The notes under the pieces are model-generated. The model saw only the letters and a list, made by a program, of their open reading frames with translations. It had not been told where the DNA came from and did not search any database. A DNA stretch of 64,000 nt, taken from NCBI GenBank assembly GCA_005784505.1, contig VCAZ01000105.1, positions 536,668 to 600,667 on the forward strand, read 5' to 3'. Source of the stretch: Bagarius yarrelli. Lineage: Eukaryota; Chordata; Actinopteri; Siluriformes; Sisoridae. This document shows positions 61,359 through 64,000 of this stretch, in pieces (the first letter of the stretch is position 1; each line of letters begins with the position of its first letter). Made by a program: the position numbers and the translations under genes.

Positions 61359-61863
61359 TGTGAAAGGCAGCAGTCCTCCCTGTTGGGTATGAACGATAAA
61401 AGGAGGCGTCCTGAATCCTCCCATAAATCACATGATGCTCCTCAGGAGAATCCTCGGCATGTGTGTGGAGGAGATTAGCGGAGCAGCGACCCACTGCCTC
61501 TTTCCACATTATCCTTCACTTTACGACTGAAGAGGACTGAAGAGGAACCCTAACTGCCCTATCACTTTACCCCTCCACACCGATCCCACCCACCCCCCGC
61601 CCCCTATCTGCCTAAAGGCACTGTGTATACAGAAGGTGTTCTTTTATTCACCTGGAATTCTGAGAGGAATCACACACACACACACACCTCATCAAACTGT
61701 TTTTTTTCCAGCTAGACTATATATAGACGCTCTGGCGGTGTTATTGTTTTTCTTCATGCGCTTCGGTTGTCAGAGACGACATTTCTTTTTACAAGGCTTC
61801 GGAGTCATGAGTCCAGAGCAAACAGCGGCTCAGGAGGTGATGAGGTTCTCCAGGCAGTAGAAC

Positions 61864-61975
61864 TCTTCTTCACCTTTCAGCTGTTCCCTTCAGGGGTCTC
61901 CACAGCGAATCAACTTTCTCCACCTATTCCTATCTTCTACATTCTCTCTTTACTCACACTCTTTTTTATATAGCA
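61864..61975 (-). mobile_element. non-LTR retrotransposon 3' end, very short
   Basis: cacctttcagctgttccctt and caggggtctccacagcgaat match the other copies. Confidence 0.7.
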
Positions 61976-62154
61976 CATTTCATACACAGTGGTAATTCAG
62001 CGCTTATTTAGTAAATGCAGAACTAAATAAATGTGTTTTGATTTAAAGATGGCTACTGATTTAGCACATCTGATCTCTTCTGTTAGATGGCTCCAACAGG
62101 AGGCTCCATAATAGCTAAAAGCTATTTTTTAAAAAAGCTAATAGCTAAAAGCTG

Positions 62155-62895
62155 TAATAACTCAAAATGATGAGATTAAAGTAAAAATGACAAGAATTAT
62201 AATATTAAAGTCAAAATTACTAGATTGAAGTCATAACACTTCAATAATAAAGTCCTATTTACGAGAAGAATGTCAAAAATTCAGAGAATAAAATAGTAAT
62301 TACAAGATTAAAATAAAATTATGAGATTAAAGTCAAAATTACAATATTAAAGTCATATAACTTTAAGATTCAAGTTAAAATTACTATATTAAAGTACTGA
62401 GAATACAGTATAAATAATTAGGTTGTAATACTTTGAAAATAAAGTAAACATTGTGGGAATAAAGTTGCAATAAAATTACAATAATAAATAAAAATTCCAA
62501 GATTAAAGTCAAAATTCCGAGATTAATGTCATAATACTTTAAGGTTAAAGTCAAAATTACAAAGTAGAAAAATAACAAATTACAAAGAATAAGGTTGAAA
62601 TTTTGATAATAAAGCCATAATACTTCAAGAATAAATTTGACATTACAAGAATAAAAATAACATAAAAAGATTAAAATTATAATACTTCGAGAATTAGTCA
62701 TAATTATAAGAATAAAGTCAAAAACCTTGAGAATAAAGTTAAAATTATGGAAACAAATTGAAAATTATGAGATTAAGGTCATAATACTTTGAGAATAAAT
62801 TTGAAATTATGAGAATAACGTCAAAATTATGAGATTAAAGTTGTAACACGACATTGTGAGATTGAAGTTGTAATACTTTGAGAATAAAGTTGAAA
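62155..62895. repeat. A-rich satellite, reverse orientation of 57540-58730
   Basis: Words aaagtcataatactttgaga and gaataaagttgaaattatga are the reverse complement of the T-rich array. Confidence 0.9.
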
Positions 62896-63167
62896 TTGGT
62901 GTCCGTGTGGGTGGCTACGCTGGGGAGGACTCTGTTCAGAGTGCCGTCTCTCTCTCTGTATCTCTATTTGTGCTTCTTCTCTGAGGGTTTCATCTCCTAG
63001 CATCCCTCGTGTTGGGTAAGGTATCATAGCAACCGGAGGCAGTTAGAAACATCTTAACACAAGGGGGTCTGTGTTTACTCACCCCAGTGGAGTTTTTTAC
63101 ATTTCATTTTCTGAACACTAGAATTCACATTAATACAGTTCTTTTATATAAATGTATAAAAATTTGA

Positions 63168-63428
63168 TTAATGCAAATGCCTTTATTTTGTCACAAATAC
63201 TTTTTTACAGCAAAGTGAAATTATTTTTTCACATATCCCATCTTAGTAAGTTGGGGGTCAGAGCGCAGGGTCAGCTATGATACAGCACCCCTGGAGCAGG
63301 AAGGGTTAAGGGTCTTGCCTAAGGACCCAACAGTGGTTGGCTTGCCGGTGGTGGGGCTTGAATCCAGTTCTTCCTGTTCTCCAGATCATCAACTCAGCAC
63401 CTTAACCATTTGAGCCACCACTTCCCCA
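63168..63428 (-). mobile_element. SINE family B, full length
   Basis: Reverse complement: ggggaagtggtggctcaaat head, ccaggggtgctgtatcat body, gatgggatatgtgaaaa tail. Confidence 0.87.
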
Positions 63429-63461
63429 TATAAACAAAATTATTAAATTTGTGCTATTATT

Positions 63462-63620
63462 TTATTCATTCATCTTCTATACCCGCTTATTCTCTAAGTC
63501 GGGGTCACAGGGATCTGCTGGAGTCTATCCCAGCCATCTTTAAATAGGCGAAAGACAGGAGTGGTACACCCTGGACAGGTTGCCAGTCCATCACAGGGCC
63601 ACACACACTTACACTCACTT
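63462..63620 (+). mobile_element. interspersed repeat, tatacccgctta family, truncated
   Basis: tatacccgcttattctct, gggtcacagggatctgctg and ccagtccatcacagggccac. Confidence 0.7.
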
Positions 63621-63727
63621 TTATTTTCAAAAATCCTATACTACTATCTCGATTTGGTGGTGTTTTTTTGGTATTATTCCCATTAGTTTTGCTCCATAGT
63701 CTCGTTTTTCATCTCGTCTCTTTTTTT

Positions 63728-63840
63728 AGAGATGGATCAATATTGATTTCTTTGATATTAATACCGATATTTGCATGTTTATTTGAGCGATAACTGATAT
63801 GCAGAACTGATACGTGTTAATTGTTTTACCCGATGATCAC
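63728..63840. mobile_element. possible hAT-like transposon fragment
   Basis: agatggatcaatattgattt and taccgatatttgcatg resemble the element at 33548; weak. Confidence 0.3.
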
Positions 63841-64000
63841 AGCAGCACTGAACTAAACAAATATTTTTATTTCTAACACTGTGAATACTGTCATTTTACT
63901 TCCTCGCAGCAAACACCACTGCACAAAAATCTTATTACTCCAGCAATAGAAACAAAGGGGAAACTGATGGAAATAAAAATACATTTAAAAAAGCACACTG

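Larger units (their letters stand above)
44900..64000. other. upstream flank of stac, no recognised exon
   Basis: No coding exon of another gene was recognised on either strand. Open frames come from tandem arrays or mobile elements. Stretches 46380-47060, 48080-48470, 48890-49240, 51000-52600, 52800-53750, 56640-57270 and 58740-59510 hold nothing I can assign. Confidence 0.55.

Noticed and set aside
1..64000. STAC2 or STAC3 instead of STAC
   Set aside because: KPHFCDVCNHMIVG, GLRCKACKM and EQFGCIKEVMPI are the STAC1 forms; STAC2 has a clearly different C1 region as I recall it.

Overview
This window looks like nuclear DNA of a teleost fish. The evidence is a vertebrate multi-exon gene with GT-AG introns of 9 to 17 kb, many tRNA-derived SINEs, 5'-truncated LINEs, small inverted-repeat DNA transposons, and heavy microsatellite and minisatellite content. 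The style of the SINEs and other repeats suggests an otophysan, possibly a catfish, but that is a weak inference. Bacterial features (operons, ribosome binding sites, CRISPR) do not apply.

One protein-coding gene is supported: stac (SH3 and cysteine-rich domain protein, the STAC1 paralogue), on the minus strand. Four exons are in the window. Exon 1 (44336-44464) lies in a CpG-rich promoter region. Exon 2 (27233-27560) carries a conserved basic/serine motif, a Pro-rich linker and the first half of the C1 zinc finger. Exon 3 (9711-9811) carries the second half of C1. Exon 4 (205-286) follows. All splice phases agree (0, 1, 0, then 1 at the outgoing donor) and join into 213 codons plus one base. 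The remaining exons, expected to encode the linker and SH3 domains, lie to the left of the window. STAC proteins are cytosolic adaptors of L-type voltage-gated calcium channels.

Layout: 1-204 intron 4 (partial); 287-9710 intron 3 (tetranucleotide, GA and pentamer arrays); 9812-27232 intron 2 (SINEs, a 34-bp minisatellite, a CT tract, an unidentified 1-kb segment, a MITE and an interstitial telomere-like array); 27561-44335 intron 1 (20-, 30- and 15-bp minisatellites, nested and paired SINEs, a GACA/GATA array, a LINE with a surviving YADD motif); 44465-44900 5' region and promoter; 44900-64000 upstream flank with no recognised exon. By adding up the spans listed, about a fifth of the window is tandem repeat.

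The most unusual observation is a perfect 25-nt copy of part of stac exon 3, in inverted orientation, inside the neighbouring pentamer-based minisatellite in intron 3 (9377-9401 against 9767-9791). Also notable are a 3' splice site whose polypyrimidine tract is replaced by a TG repeat (exon 4), an interstitial telomere-like array with a composite unit, a SINE inserted in a SINE with a visible target-site duplication, a SINE ending about 10 bp from the exon 1 donor, and one A/T-rich satellite present as two arrays in opposite orientations. No new multi-gene system was found.
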